A stretch of 64,000 nt of DNA. Origin: Phytophthora sp. 'mugwort' (taxonomy: Eukaryota; Oomycota; Peronosporomycetes; Peronosporales; Peronosporaceae). This document shows positions 21,481-31,395 of this stretch, in pieces. Each line of letters opens with the position of its first letter. Position 1 is the first letter of the stretch. Below the pieces are notes generated by a model that had not been told where the DNA came from, ran no database searches, and worked only from the letters and a program-made list of their open reading frames with translations. The stretch is from NCBI GenBank assembly GCA_033558025.1, contig JAUCEF010000005.1, forward strand, positions 3,720,001 through 3,784,000, written 5' to 3'. A program made the position numbers and the translations under genes.

Positions 21481-22439
21481 AAGTTCTTCCCTAGAAAGCT
21501 GCGGCGGATTCCCAGGCAGGCCCAAATTTAGCAGTCGAAGGGATTTCAGTCATTGTAGGCGGCACAATGTTCATAGGTCGAGATACTGGTTTGAGTCGGT
21601 GGCCAAGTCTTAGAAAAGCGAATAGAAGGGCTACCGTTGTCTTATTCCGAACCAGAGGTAGACATTCCTGTATGCTTCTGATCAGTATTAAGCAAGAAGA
21701 CAGGTGGAGACGTTTCTACACCGATGCTCACTTTTCGACTACAGGCATACTCACCAACAGGTATGTGCTTTTGAATGGCAGGTGTCTGTCGCTAAGATAA
21801 GTTGCCTGTAGCATCTCCCTATTGGCCTCATACTTAAACCAAGTCGCTTTGGCGATCTTCCTGCATATGTGGCGGCCTCTGGATAGCTTGGCCAGACCGC
21901 GCTCTCCCTTCGGTCTCTCCACCCCCTCAAAGATCCCTTTATTGAAAGCGTCAAGCGACGTAAAGGAACCAGGACAGCCCCCTACTCCGGATCCCGTATT
22001 TCTATTACGGATCCACAAGGTCGATAGCAAGAAGCTTAAGCCTAATTGACCTCGGATCCCGTGCGCAGGCATACCCGCGCAGATGCGCTGTCCCCATAAG
22101 GGACGTTGAAGGACCACCAAGTGCGCATCTTGTGTCAACGAGAGAGCTGTACCAGCCCGTCTACATGTACACCAGGTGAACCGCTCAACAAAATGCACGG
22201 CCATCGGAGTACCACCTCCGCTAGACGGTATCTGGGCGCGGTGAGTCTGGACTCCTGCTAAATTCTAGCGGATCCGCACCACCACAAAACCAAAGCGTCA
22301 CCACTAAATTAGTCTAGTACAATAGCTGCAAACCATTCATATCGGCTGTATAGAGCCGTAGTTTCAGAACTTCGTACACAGAAATGATGTTGTACTTCTC
22401 TCGTAGTTTTTCAACGTAGTATCGAATATCCCCCAAACT
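21481..22439. other. Gene-poor stretch, no supported gene
   Basis: A minus-strand frame of 158 codons at 21728-22204 stays open but has no recognisable domain, no good start context and a composition rich in Cys, Trp and Gly that looks like non-coding DNA read by chance. It may be repeat-derived. Nothing else is supported here. Confidence 0.45.
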
Positions 22440-23111
22440 TTAATGGCACCCGACGGAAATAGGCACGACGTTTTCTATCTCATCTCTCTCCGTGCCCATT
22501 TGACTACATTTCCTTGATATGCTTGCTTGCTCGATTTTGAGGCGTATATTCTGGATGCATCGGGAAACGACGACGGGTTCGCGATTCTCGTTCTCGTCTT
22601 CATCCGACAACTGAAACAGCCTCCAGTTTATGTTGGGACTAGGACTGAGTTGTTTAACTTTGTCTGCTTGGATTGTTTTCTCACTAAACGATACATTTCA
22701 CACAGCAGTTACAGCATCGATAAAATAGATACAGTACCATCAAGTACAAAAAAACGAGACCATACCATATTTCGAGAGCATTTTGTGTCGGCTTCGGGCG
22801 ATTTCTTCCTCCTCTTCTTCCGCCGCCAAATCTGCGCCGTCTTCTTTATCTCCCGCCACCATATCGTTTCCCTCTTCTTCCACCACGAAGCTTTTGTCCC
22901 TGTAATCGTCCTTTTCGACGTCAAATATGGTCAGCAAGTTGTTCAACCCGCTCTTTTTTTCGAAACCGCCGTCCTGGAATTTGCATTCATGCGTTGCGCT
23001 AGATATTCTGCTCTCTCGTCGTTTTTCCAGCAGATCATGCACAGTGGACTCAGGTGCTGTCGTCGTGCTTCTCCTCCCCCATCTCGCGGCCCGCCGCTTC
23101 CGCTGATCCAT
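22440..23111 (-). CDS. Hypothetical acidic protein, two exons
   Basis: Read as complement(22440..22610, 22761..23111), 173 aa, start MDQRKRRAARWGRR. Exon 1 has a basic N-terminus, then KKSGLNNLLTIFDVEKDDY and a strongly acidic run (DGADLAAEEEEEEIARSRH). The intron (GTCTCG..TTTCAG, 150 nt) is longer than most here. Exon 2 begins LSDEDENENREPVVVSR and ends PISVGCH. The composition (charged, low complexity, no membrane segment) suits a small nuclear protein, but I recognise no family. The plus-strand frame across the same bases (22527-23189) is hydrophobic, Cys/Phe-rich and less credible. It is the only likely host gene inside the repeat-rich block, so it could itself be repeat-derived. Confidence 0.4.
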
Positions 23112-23910
23112 GCTGCGTGCGCCCCCCTCTCGATCGTGTTTAACTGGTTGGTCGTACTTAATGAGTATCGTATTTTACTTCGTACCTAAATACTTCAAAA
23201 ATTACGCTCGCATTTTTTTTAAAACACCCAAAAGAAGCCATATGTTTCGCAGAGCGACTAAAGCAACCATAAAGTCACAGATTTATGGAGATTTTGACCG
23301 CTGAGGTTTATAATAGAATTGATATTGTGCTTTCTACTCAAGGTCGGCGAATCGCTGGTGTTCACTATGACACCGTTAAGTACGATTGAAATCATAACGA
23401 GCGCATAACCAGGCATGATTAAAGGGCTGAGAGATTGTATTTGGGGGGGGGGGAGAATTCGCATTTTCGCCGACATTTTCCTGTCAAGATGGTAGCCATA
23501 TCTGTCATGGTCGGCGGACATTTCAATCTCGGAAATGGATCACTGCTGGAGCTAAATCATCTGCGAGATAGTAAGCATTTTGAATGGCGGACCACCCGAC
23601 ACGGCCGTTTGCTTGTCAGTCGCAATTTTTTCTGTCGGAGGGCGCACCTCCAGCTTCAACGGCAAGGTTTCCGTCGTATCTTTCTTTTTCCTCCTGCACC
23701 CACCTGCCTCCTGCCTCACTCACGCGTACTACCTCCGCCTTCCGTGTTACAGGTGTGCACCTGCTGACGGTCAGCTTGACCGACAGCCCGCCCAGTTCCT
23801 AGCATCGCAGCCCACATCATACTCACTGGCGCGCGTTCGCCGTACAACTCGCAGGTGCGTCTTAAATAAACCCTGAATCGTAATCATTTGCTCACGCAGC
23901 GCGTATCGGT
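23112..23910. other. Intergenic stretch containing the left end of a transposon-like element
   Basis: No gene is supported. The stretch contains an 11-G homopolymer (23443-23453) that forms part of a proposed terminal repeat. To its right, several short overlapping frames have no domain content. Confidence 0.45.
23444..23463 (+). repeat. Proposed left terminal inverted repeat
   Basis: Ten G followed by AGAATTCGCA. It matches 17 of 20 positions with the reverse complement of 27051-27070 (mismatches at positions 5, 10 and 17). G-rich composition raises the chance of coincidence, but the non-G portion (AGAATT, GCA) also matches. Confidence 0.4.
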
Positions 23911-25282
23911 ATGTCCCGTGTAGACGATATGAGCGATCGTGATGAAGATGAAGGGCACTTAAAGGTTCATTTGACACGCGACGATTACTTGATAATCGTC
24001 AGCTGGATGGAAAATCCGAAGAACTTTGCCAAGTTTCACGGGGCGCAGAAAAAGACGACAGTTGGTGCCAAGACCAAAACGCCGGATGCTTTCCGCCAAA
24101 AATCTCGCCGAGCACCTGCACGCCAACACAAAAAGACCTAGCTGAATTTGCTCTCAACGGCCAACATGAGCCGCCGGTGGACGACATACCAGAGGCGACT
24201 CTCTAAGGCTCTGGTGGCAAAGCGTTCTGAGACGGGCATGGGTCTCACTCCGGCCGAGATCAAGAAGGGCGTCTCCATACCTGGAAAACTGGACAAGATG
24301 TGCCCCCACTTTGCCAGAATGGAAGCTTTGCTGGCCGAGAAGCATAACATCAGCGCTGATGGACTACAGAGCTGGATGCTGTGGCCCATGATCCGACGGA
24401 AACCCCGTCAACGAGCGACGCGTCCAGAGATACGGACGAAGGTGAAGTCGGTAATGATGACAATGGAGTCATTGGTGAACACAAAGTCGCTATCGCTGAA
24501 GGGGTCGCTCCTGAACACGACGTCACTGGTGACGACGGTGAGGCTGACGATGGATATGAAGTCCTCCATAAAAATGGAGTTTTAGAGCATGAAGAGCCAG
24601 AATTGCGATTTGATTTGGCCTCCCCTGCCTCAGCGGACACCGGTCATGGTGATGCTGGAGCCAGCAAAACCGTGGAAATGAGTTGGGTCTATCTGATGAT
24701 GATTTGCTCGACCTGAATTCGAGACTATTGGATGACAACGCGGAATCGAGCACTCGCACTGTGGAGCGCATTTCCACTAACAGATCAGGGGCAAAATCAT
24801 TGGGCTCCATGTCTTTGCGTACGAACACGTCTCGAAAGCCGTCATCGTCTGCAAGGAACTCGAGCGAAACGACCAAGAAGAGAAGCTCAAAGACTATACT
24901 GAAGGCGAAGAAGACCAACAAACGAGATTTGCGGCCAAAGTCGTTGACGGAAAATCGTAAAAACGCTGGTGCGAACAAGAACGGCAACGGTCGACAGCTA
25001 CCAAAGCACACTAAGATGTCAATACCGCTAGCGTATGCCGAGAACACCAAGCAAAGAAACGAGCTATTCAAGCAAAGACTAGACCAGGAAGACACCAAAG
25101 TAAAACCGAATCAGCTACGATGGATGGAAGAGCAGAGAGTTGTTAAGTTCGAGCAGGAATCCACCCGCAGACACGAGCTTCTTTTGGTTTTGGTCAATCA
25201 AGGCAAATCCCCACAGGAGATTGAAGAGTATCTACGTGTTGCGAGTTTGCCGGCCCCAAACGGCGAGTTCTCATGCATATAA
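23911..25282 (+). pseudogene. Myb/SANT-like transposon-associated DNA-binding protein, frameshifted
   Basis: Sequence continuity is seen across several frames. It begins MSRVDDMSDRDEDEG, then LTRDDYLIIVSWMENPKNFA, a block typical of oomycete Myb/SANT-like proteins. The expected next block appears in another frame (AKNLAEHLHANTK, about 24095-24133), then the first frame resumes after a TAG at 24139 with RRWTTYQRRL and CPHFARMEALLAEKHNI. A further shift is needed near 24375 to reach an acidic segment (TDEGEVGNDDNGV), and another near 24690 to reach LSDDDLLDLNSRLLDD. The end is a coiled-coil tail (WMEEQRVVKFEQES.. to QEIEEYLRVA) closing at 25282. At least three lesions make it a pseudogene. It would bind element ends or recruit the transposase. 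Confidence 0.6.
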
Positions 25283-25751
25283 TAAATTGGTTGGTGTCTA
25301 ACTTGATGACATATATCTACTTAGGTGCCCCACTGGCATCGCTCGAGCGCGTCGCACCAGCGCGGTACAACGGCATTGAGATTAATTGCGTTGGCGCAGC
25401 TGACATTTGCTTTCGTCGTGACGACACCGTCTACACGAGCTCGAACGAGGATGAATTTTAAGTGGGTTTTTGACGGCGGCTTCAATAGACTCAAATCGAG
25501 GTTTTCGAGGCGCAGATTTGACGTAAGCAGTTTTTTATGATTTTAGCACGACGTGAAGCTTGCCAGGTTCGTGTTAGTGGTGAATGTAACGCCTGTTAGA
25601 GGCCCACTACTAGTACATGTAGTTTGCGCTGTTCTACAAAATTCCTCTTGCGTAGCCCCTACGCAACGCCCTTCTCTTCAGCCGGCGCCGAAACAGGAAC
25701 TCGTCATCGTCTTCCACTTCGCTCTCGTTATATTCATTTTTCCGATTCCAT
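25283..25751. other. Spacer between the two converging transposon genes
   Basis: About 470 bp with no supported gene. It separates the end of the SANT-like remnant from the end of the transposase remnant and is presumably internal element DNA. Confidence 0.45.
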
Positions 25752-26923
25752 TTAATCGTCGCTCTCCTCGTCAGAACTTTCGTCATTGCTCGACCAGTCG
25801 TCTCCTAAACTAAGCACCATACTGTGCAGCACCACACAAGCTGTTATCCACTGAAGAATCCGCTTCATGTCATCCTTCTTGTTGAGTTGCACGCGGAGCT
25901 CTCTTAGCGACGACCAACGGCCCTTCAACACGCCGAGTGTATGCTCGTTTTACAACGAGCATACACTCGGCGTGTTGAAGGGCATGTTCTTGCGGAGTTG
26001 TAAGCAGGGACGACTGTGTTCGCAACGCGATCAGCCGGGTAAGCGGAGTCCGCAATCAGATATTCCCCATGGGAGAATAGGTGCTGTAGCCATTTCTCGC
26101 AAGCTGCATCTTGCCGTATACCGTGCTATCGGAACAAGATCCTGGCCAGTCACCGTAAAACGCGATGATCCGTCGATTATCATCGCAGACAACTTGACAG
26201 TTGATGCTGTCGTATTAGCACTCTCCATCGACCGCCGGTTTCTGCGAGAGAGGAACGGTAGTTCCGTCGATGAACCCGACACAGCCCTTGAACCCTTTCT
26301 CCGTCATCCGGTCTTGACATCGCCTCACGTCTTCCCTTGCTGGGCCAAACAACGTACTTCGCAGAGAGATCGTTTAAGGCCGTCACAACTCGGGTTGTGT
26401 ATAGCACACACGTACCCTTGCCGATTCCTCATAGCTTCAGAGTCCTGCCCAGCGCAGCACCATTCCCGTAATTGCCAAGTCTGTCCAGAGCAAAGGCAAG
26501 CTGTAAAGAGACGTCGGATTGAGGGTGCGGGCTGTTGTTATTGAAGACTGGATTCGGCTCGATTTCAGAAAGAACGGACTGAGAAGTCTTTCTCGACATG
26601 CGTATTAGTTGGCGAAAGCTGTAGTCCGATAGCTGCATGAAGTAGGTTTTGGCGAAGTCGGTGCTCTTGTCGTACAGCGCACAGGGGGTCAGGTAGCGAT
26701 TGCCCTCAACGAGCATCAGCACCTCCACAAGGTCATCAATCTGTGTGCCCAGCATCAATTCGTCATCCATTTTGGCGAGAGAAGTCGGCGACATCTCTCC
26801 TTTGGGAGCGAACAGGCTGTCCAGCAACACAAAATCCTCGTCGTCTTCCACGTCGAGACAGGCGGCAGTCATGCCCCTTGAGAGGTCAGCTATGAGCTGC
26901 CGGCGCGCGGAGAAACACGGCAT
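25752..26923 (-). pseudogene. PIF/Harbinger DDE transposase (DDE_Tnp_4 type), broken
   Basis: Reading down from 26923: MPCFSARRQLIADLSRG, then FRQLIRMSRKT, LSEIEPNPVF and LAFALDRLGNYGNGAALGR, the helix-turn-helix part, before a stop. In another frame come GCVGFIDGTTVPLSQKPAVD (first catalytic Asp), an in-frame stop, VVCDDNRRIIAFYGDWPGSC and SDSTVYGKMQLARNG (second Asp region), and a further stop. The C-terminal block follows: NEHTLGVLKGRWSSLRELRV, which carries the catalytic Glu, then WITACVVLHSM, closing with an acidic tail at 25752. Several stops and at least one frameshift show it is inactive. The order and spacing are those of Harbinger transposases. The Glu-bearing block lies in the right arm of a perfect hairpin (25920-25983). 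Confidence 0.75.
25920..25983. repeat. Perfect 30-bp inverted repeat, 4-nt loop
   Basis: The arm 25920-25949 is exactly complementary to 25954-25983; the loop is TTAC. It lies inside the transposase remnant, just upstream (in coding sense) of the segment encoding HTLGVLKGRW, so one arm is original coding sequence and the other looks like a fold-back copy that introduced a stop. Confidence 0.95.
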
Positions 26924-28170
26924 AGCAGCTTGAAGCTAGACGAAAGCGTTGAGAGAAATGGTAACGTTATGTATATCTGACCGCTACCTTGTTTTTCAAA
27001 AGTTCCTTCCATCTCTTCGTCCGAAGGCCTACCATATTTTTTTGTACCCTTGCCAATTCTGCCCCACCCCTATTAGGGCGATTCGCTTAATCGGTCAATT
27101 TTGGCAAATATAGGCGGGAAACACAATAAATGCACAAAAAGTGTACTGAATCACAGTGTAAGTACCTAAGCAAATACCCAATTTCTAGTCAGTGATCAAC
27201 CAGCATAGTTGCCAGTTTCGATACACGATTTCATCTAATGAATTTCAGGGGAGGGAGGGAGAACCTGCCTGCACAATTACTAGTGCGAAGTAGAGGCAGC
27301 TCGGTCGTGGCCCACGCATACAGCTTGGAAAATAATTTATGTCAAAGCTAGAACTTTATCACAGCAAAGCCAGCTTTTGGTTCTTCCGTCTGTCCTCGTT
27401 AACGCTACTGTACGCTATGAAGACGCAAAAGGCAGCATCTACATTGATAGAACCATTGATCCAGCCTCAGAGCCTGAGGCTTAGGATGCCATAGGAAACA
27501 AACGTGGCAAATTTATTCTCTTTAAGGCGGGTTTATCGAATCCTGCGGTAGTTTCCCGTGAAACTACTGGGATTCTGCAGGGAGGGCTGAGATTCATGGT
27601 GCAATACAACTACAGAGTTTGTTTCGGCAGCGACGAATCTGTCAACCGGCGAATCTCCACCATCGCAAACGGCAAATCGGGTCAGAAAACGCTCGTCCCG
27701 TTATTAGCAAAAGGAACTCGGATGTAGCCAGTCCATAACATGCATGACTGGCAAATTTCGTCCTTGCTCGAGCTGCATGAACCCTTCAAATTAATTTGGC
27801 GATAAGTCTTCGCCAAACAAATAGCAATCTACTGCAGCTCCATTACCCGAGATGCAAGTTTTCGTGTTGCCGCCCGCGTCGCCGCATTTTGTCTGCGCCA
27901 TTTGCCGTTTGTACAGAGCCGAGGCTAGCTCTGTCACGCAAGGGACCCTACACCTTACAAGATTCGAGTGAGATGTCGGTGCTACAATCTCAAGTCACTG
28001 CTCGTTTATCGAATCTAGATTCAAATAAAGAAACTATTAGCGATTCAGTATGCCCCGCTCGGGCCCGTCAACTTGACGGCGTTAAGAAACGCGCTCCTCG
28101 CCGATGCCCGCCAGTCTCATTTTCGATTCCGCATTGTTGAGCGCAAGCGCCTGATCTACTTATTATTACT
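26924..28170. other. Intergenic stretch, no supported gene
   Basis: About 1.25 kb. It contains the proposed right terminal repeat (27051-27070) and, beyond it, no frame with a domain. The last few hundred bases must hold the promoter of the heat-shock-factor gene, but no element could be identified with confidence. Confidence 0.45.
27051..27070 (-). repeat. Proposed right terminal inverted repeat
   Basis: The reverse complement reads GGGGTGGGGC then AGAATTGGCA, 17 of 20 identical to 23444-23463. The adjoining TATT matches a TATT two bases outside the left repeat. Confidence 0.4.
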
Positions 28171-28944
28171 ATGAACGTGCAAGACTTGCTCTCCAGCGAG
28201 GATGCGCCCGTGTGTCCACCGTCGCCCTCGATGTCGGTGGTCAGCTGCAGCAGCGCCACCTCCTCGGGATCGAATAGCGACGCCAGCGCGGAGACCCCGA
28301 AGCGCGGCTGGGTGGCCCCATTCTTGCTGCACCTGCACCAGATGCTGCGGCGTGAGGACCCCAAGATCCTCCGCTGGGCTGAGGACGGCATGGCGTTCCA
28401 GATTTTGGACAAGGAGGCTATGACCTCTCAGATCCTGCCCAAGTACTTCAAGAACAAGAACTTCTCGAGTTTCCAGCGCCAGCTTAACTACTTCGGCTTC
28501 CGCAAGTGGAGCAAGGCGCGCTCGCAATTCCCCACCTATAGCCGCGACCACTTCACGCGCGACAACTTCAGCGAGATGTCGCTGGTCAAGCGTCAGAGCA
28601 AGAAGTCGCGCAAGCGCAAAGCCGTCGCCGACGAGGAGCAGCATCCGGCCAAGCGTGCGGCCGTAACCTCGCCCAGCTATAGCACCTCCGAGAAGTGCAA
28701 GCCCATTCTTCCACGCCCGGATGCCGCCGCTCCGGAGGTCGTCGTGGCTGTTCAGGCCTTACCATACCAGCGTCGGATCATGTCCCCTCCCAGTTACCCG
28801 ACGCAGGTGTTTAGCCTGCCTGTGCTGTCCCCCACCCGCAAGGTCAACAGCTGCTACAAGCTTCCATCCATTCGCGAGCTGTCGCTATCCAGGGCCTTGC
28901 CGTATACGGCCATTGGCCCCATCCGACCCCGCCTCATGGCCTAA
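28171..28944 (+). CDS. Heat-shock-factor (HSF) type transcription factor
   Basis: Intronless, 257 residues, start ATG 28171-28173. After a Ser-rich leader (residues 1-44) an HSF DNA-binding domain occupies about 47-145: FLLHLHQMLRREDPKILRW, the recognition region KNKNFSSFQRQLNYFGFRKW, then SRDHFTRDNFSEM. A basic cluster follows (KSRKRKA, probable nuclear targeting). Unlike classical HSFs there is no clear hydrophobic heptad trimerisation domain, and the C-terminal 100 residues are Pro/Ser-rich. Oomycetes carry an expanded set of HSF-like regulators and this is one of the short ones; its target genes cannot be told from sequence. Codon usage is GC-rich compared with the flanking intergenic DNA. 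Confidence 0.9.
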   Translation: MNVQDLLSSEDAPVCPPSPSMSVVSCSSATSSGSNSDASAETPKRGWVAPFLLHLHQMLRREDPKILRWAEDGMAFQILDKEAMTSQILPKYFKNKNFSSFQRQLNYFGFRKWSKARSQFPTYSRDHFTRDNFSEMSLVKRQSKKSRKRKAVADEEQHPAKRAAVTSPSYSTSEKCKPILPRPDAAAPEVVVAVQALPYQRRIMSPPSYPTQVFSLPVLSPTRKVNSCYKLPSIRELSLSRALPYTAIGPIRPRLMA

Positions 28945-29128
28945 ATGTCCAGTGTCGTCCTCATTTTTTATCGTGTCAAGCAATTTAATTTATAAACAAT
29001 TATGCAATTTTATTATCATTTTATTGTTTTAATTGCAATAATTCGGAACCTGACTAAATGTGGGACATTTTCTTTAGCGCTCTTCAAATCGTACTTTTGC
29101 GCAAACCGACCGTTGAATGCAAAGGATC

Positions 29129-29157
29129 CCGTTGGCCCAACGCCGTTGGGCCAACGG
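29129..29157. repeat. 13-bp perfect hairpin upstream of the dipeptidase gene
   Basis: 29129-29141 is exactly complementary to 29145-29157, with loop GCC. It lies in the leader between the first in-frame ATG (29117) and the more likely start (29189), so it may be a 5'UTR stem-loop or a protein-binding palindrome. Confidence 0.85.
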
Positions 29158-29188
29158 CAACCACTTCAAGTTTCTCTTTCCGCTCACA

Positions 29189-31183
29189 ATGCAGAAAGGC
29201 CTCACTATTAATCCAATCCCATCACTATTGCAGCGTCAAGTTTTCATGCAGCTGCTACTGCTTATGCTGCTGCCGCTAGCGAGAGCGTGCACGATGATCG
29301 CAGTGGGGCGCAATGCGACGCTTGACGGCTCCACTTTGGTGGCGCACACAGACGACGCGGGTTTCGGTGCTGCCGACCTGCGGATGGTGCGTGTGCCAGC
29401 CCGTGACCACGAGGAAGGAGCGATGCGGCATGTGTACAATGTCCAACCAGGTTACCCGCGCCTCGTGACGACCCAGAGAGGACCCGAATACCAGCCCAAG
29501 AACGACCAAGAGCTGCTCATGACGCCACTTGGTGAGATCCCGCAGGTATCGCACACCTACGGCTACTTCGACCAGGACTACGGCTTCATGAATGAGGTCC
29601 AGCTCAGCATTGGAGAAAGCACGAGCGGTGCCAGGACGGTGGGCTGGCCCACAGACGCTGGTGCGCATGGTTACAACATGTTTGGCATCGGAGAGCTCAC
29701 CAAAGTGGCTCTGGAACGCTGCGACTCTGCTCGTTGCGCTATCCAGACCATGGGCGATCTGTCTGTCAAGTATGGATTCTACAGTGAGGACAGCGGTGAC
29801 CCGGCCAATCCCGAGTACGTGAGCGCAGCGGAGACACTGGGTATTACCGACCGCTATGGAGAAGTCTGGGTCTTTCACGTCCTGACGGGCCAGCAGAACG
29901 CTAGTGCGGTGTGGGCTGCCCAACGCGTGCTTGATACGCACGTGGTCGTGGTGGCTAATGGTTTCGTGATCCGCGAGATGGATCTGGGCGATCCAGACCG
30001 CTTCATGGCGTCGGATAATGTGCTGTCATTCGCTGAAGAGATGGGGTGGTGGAATCCGAAGCAAGGTATGTTTGATTTCACCGCCGCGTACGCCGCCCCA
30101 ACGCCTGATCCCGTGCGCGCGCTTTACATGGGTCGTCGCATATGGCGCGTGTTTGATCTTGTGGCGCCGTCCTTGCGGCTGGACTCTCGCGTTGGACACT
30201 ATCCAGAATTTCCGACATATCCGTTTTCAGTTGAGCCAGACCGGCGCCTCAATGTGGCGGACGTGATGCACTTGCTGCGTGATTATTTCCAAGGCACGCC
30301 GTACGACCTGTCTAAGGGTCTAGCAGCCGGACCGTTCGGAAACCCCATGCGGTGGGGTGGCGATGAAAAGGGTGTCGTAGGCGGCTGGGAACGACCGATT
30401 TCAATGTATCGCACCGTCTACAGCTTTGTGCTGCAGGCGCGCGCTCACCTTCCTGATGCAGTTGGCGGTGTAGCATGGTACGGGCAGAGCTCGCCACATG
30501 CCTCAGTATATGTGCCGTTCTCGTGTGCGCAGCAAGAGGTTCCATCCGTATACGTCCTTGGCAAGGAAAGCGAGTTTACACATGGATCCGCTTGGTGGGC
30601 CTTCAGCTTCGTTAACAACTGGAGCATGTTACGCTTTGATGCTATCAGCAGGGATATCCGAGCTCGCATGGCCGAATTGCAGAAGATCTGCTTTGCCGAA
30701 CGGAATGCAATGGAGCATCACGTTACTCGCACCGAGTCCTTGACAGCGTCTGAAGCAAGCCTATATCTGCAGGAGCAATCCAATCGATTGGCTTCACGAG
30801 TCATTGAAGAATGGTGGACGTTCGCGTGGAAGCTGGTAAGCAAATTCACAGACGGATACATTACCACGGGCGAAGCTCCAGAAGAAATGGAAATGCCTGG
30901 GTACCCGGAATGGTGGCTCAGGCTCAGCGAGTTCTCCAAGTGGCCAGGCGATACGTTGGTGCCGCCGCACATCCCAGCGCTGGAAAAGCAGCTTCAGCTG
31001 TATGAAAATCGCCAAAATGTGAGTGCCAGTCTTGGGGTGCAGCAGTCTGTTGGCGGCAGCGTCTGGTCTTTTTCAGTGGCTCAGCTTGGCATCGGTGCTG
31101 TTGTCGGGGCCGTTATGGGTTCTTTCGCTACATGGTTCGCTGCAGGGCGTCTACGGCGATTCAGGTACCAGTCCATTGCTTAG
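29189..31183 (+). CDS. Peptidase family C69 (PepD/secernin-like) dipeptidase, secreted and tail-anchored
   Basis: From the ATG at 29189 the product is 664 residues. ATGs at 29117 and 29246 are alternatives; 29189 gives a signal peptide with a basic n-region and the core MQLLLLMLLPLARA. Cleavage before Cys34 would expose the N-terminal Cys of C69 peptidases (CTMIAVGRNATLDGSTLVAH), the autocatalytic nucleophile of this Ntn-hydrolase family. Further family features are DAGAHGYNMFGIGEL, a segment near SVKYGFYSEDSGDP, and EVWVFHVLTGQQNASAVWAA. The enzymes cleave dipeptides. A hydrophobic segment near the end (GIGAVVGAVMGSFATWFAAG), followed by RLRRFRYQ, predicts a C-terminal membrane anchor with a short cytosolic tail. 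Intronless. Confidence 0.85.
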   Translation: MQKGLTINPIPSLLQRQVFMQLLLLMLLPLARACTMIAVGRNATLDGSTLVAHTDDAGFGAADLRMVRVPARDHEEGAMRHVYNVQPGYPRLVTTQRGPEYQPKNDQELLMTPLGEIPQVSHTYGYFDQDYGFMNEVQLSIGESTSGARTVGWPTDAGAHGYNMFGIGELTKVALERCDSARCAIQTMGDLSVKYGFYSEDSGDPANPEYVSAAETLGITDRYGEVWVFHVLTGQQNASAVWAAQRVLDTHVVVVANGFVIREMDLGDPDRFMASDNVLSFAEEMGWWNPKQGMFDFTAAYAAPTPDPVRALYMGRRIWRVFDLVAPSLRLDSRVGHYPEFPTYPFSVEPDRRLNVADVMHLLRDYFQGTPYDLSKGLAAGPFGNPMRWGGDEKGVVGGWERPISMYRTVYSFVLQARAHLPDAVGGVAWYGQSSPHASVYVPFSCAQQEVPSVYVLGKESEFTHGSAWWAFSFVNNWSMLRFDAISRDIRARMAELQKICFAERNAMEHHVTRTESLTASEASLYLQEQSNRLASRVIEEWWTFAWKLVSKFTDGYITTGEAPEEMEMPGYPEWWLRLSEFSKWPGDTLVPPHIPALEKQLQLYENRQNVSASLGVQQSVGGSVWSFSVAQLGIGAVVGAVMGSFATWFAAGRLRRFRYQSIA

Positions 31184-31395
31184 GCATATATCGTGTGACG
31201 AGTTTTGCATGTTTATCATTTAGGTGCTGGTCCTGGCAGAAAGCGCGATTATTTAGTAATGGATGGCGCATACAAAAGTATGGGGCCCCCGCTTGCTACG
31301 CCCAAAACACAAATATACCGTCGTCTACAATTGCAGGAGATACCCACCTGGTATTCTACAATCGTACACCGCTTACCTATCTTGAAGTTCCTGGT

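Larger units (their letters stand above)
23443..27070. mobile_element. Decayed PIF/Harbinger-like DNA transposon (proposed limits)
   Basis: Two broken genes in convergent orientation lie together: a Myb/SANT-like DNA-binding protein (23911-25282, plus) and a Harbinger-type DDE transposase (25752-26923, minus). Autonomous PIF/Harbinger elements encode exactly this pair. Just outside them, 23444-23463 and the reverse complement of 27051-27070 match at 17 of 20 positions (G-rich block, then AGAATT-x-GCA), as expected for terminal inverted repeats. The flanks carry TATT at 23438-23441 and 27071-27074, a possible but imperfect target duplication. Both genes contain frameshifts or stops, so the copy is dead. 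Element identity is well supported by the two proteins; the ends are an inference from one short G-rich match. Confidence 0.55.

Noticed and set aside
22527..23189. Long plus-strand open frame opposite the acidic two-exon gene
   Set aside because: Hydrophobic, Cys/Phe-rich chance-like composition with no domain; the opposite strand gives a sensible acidic protein.
23258..23521. Minus-strand 87-codon frame
   Set aside because: Runs through the poly-G tract of the proposed terminal repeat and shows no domain.
25867..26544. Plus-strand 225-codon open frame
   Set aside because: It is antisense to the Harbinger transposase remnant, whose conserved blocks lie on the minus strand.
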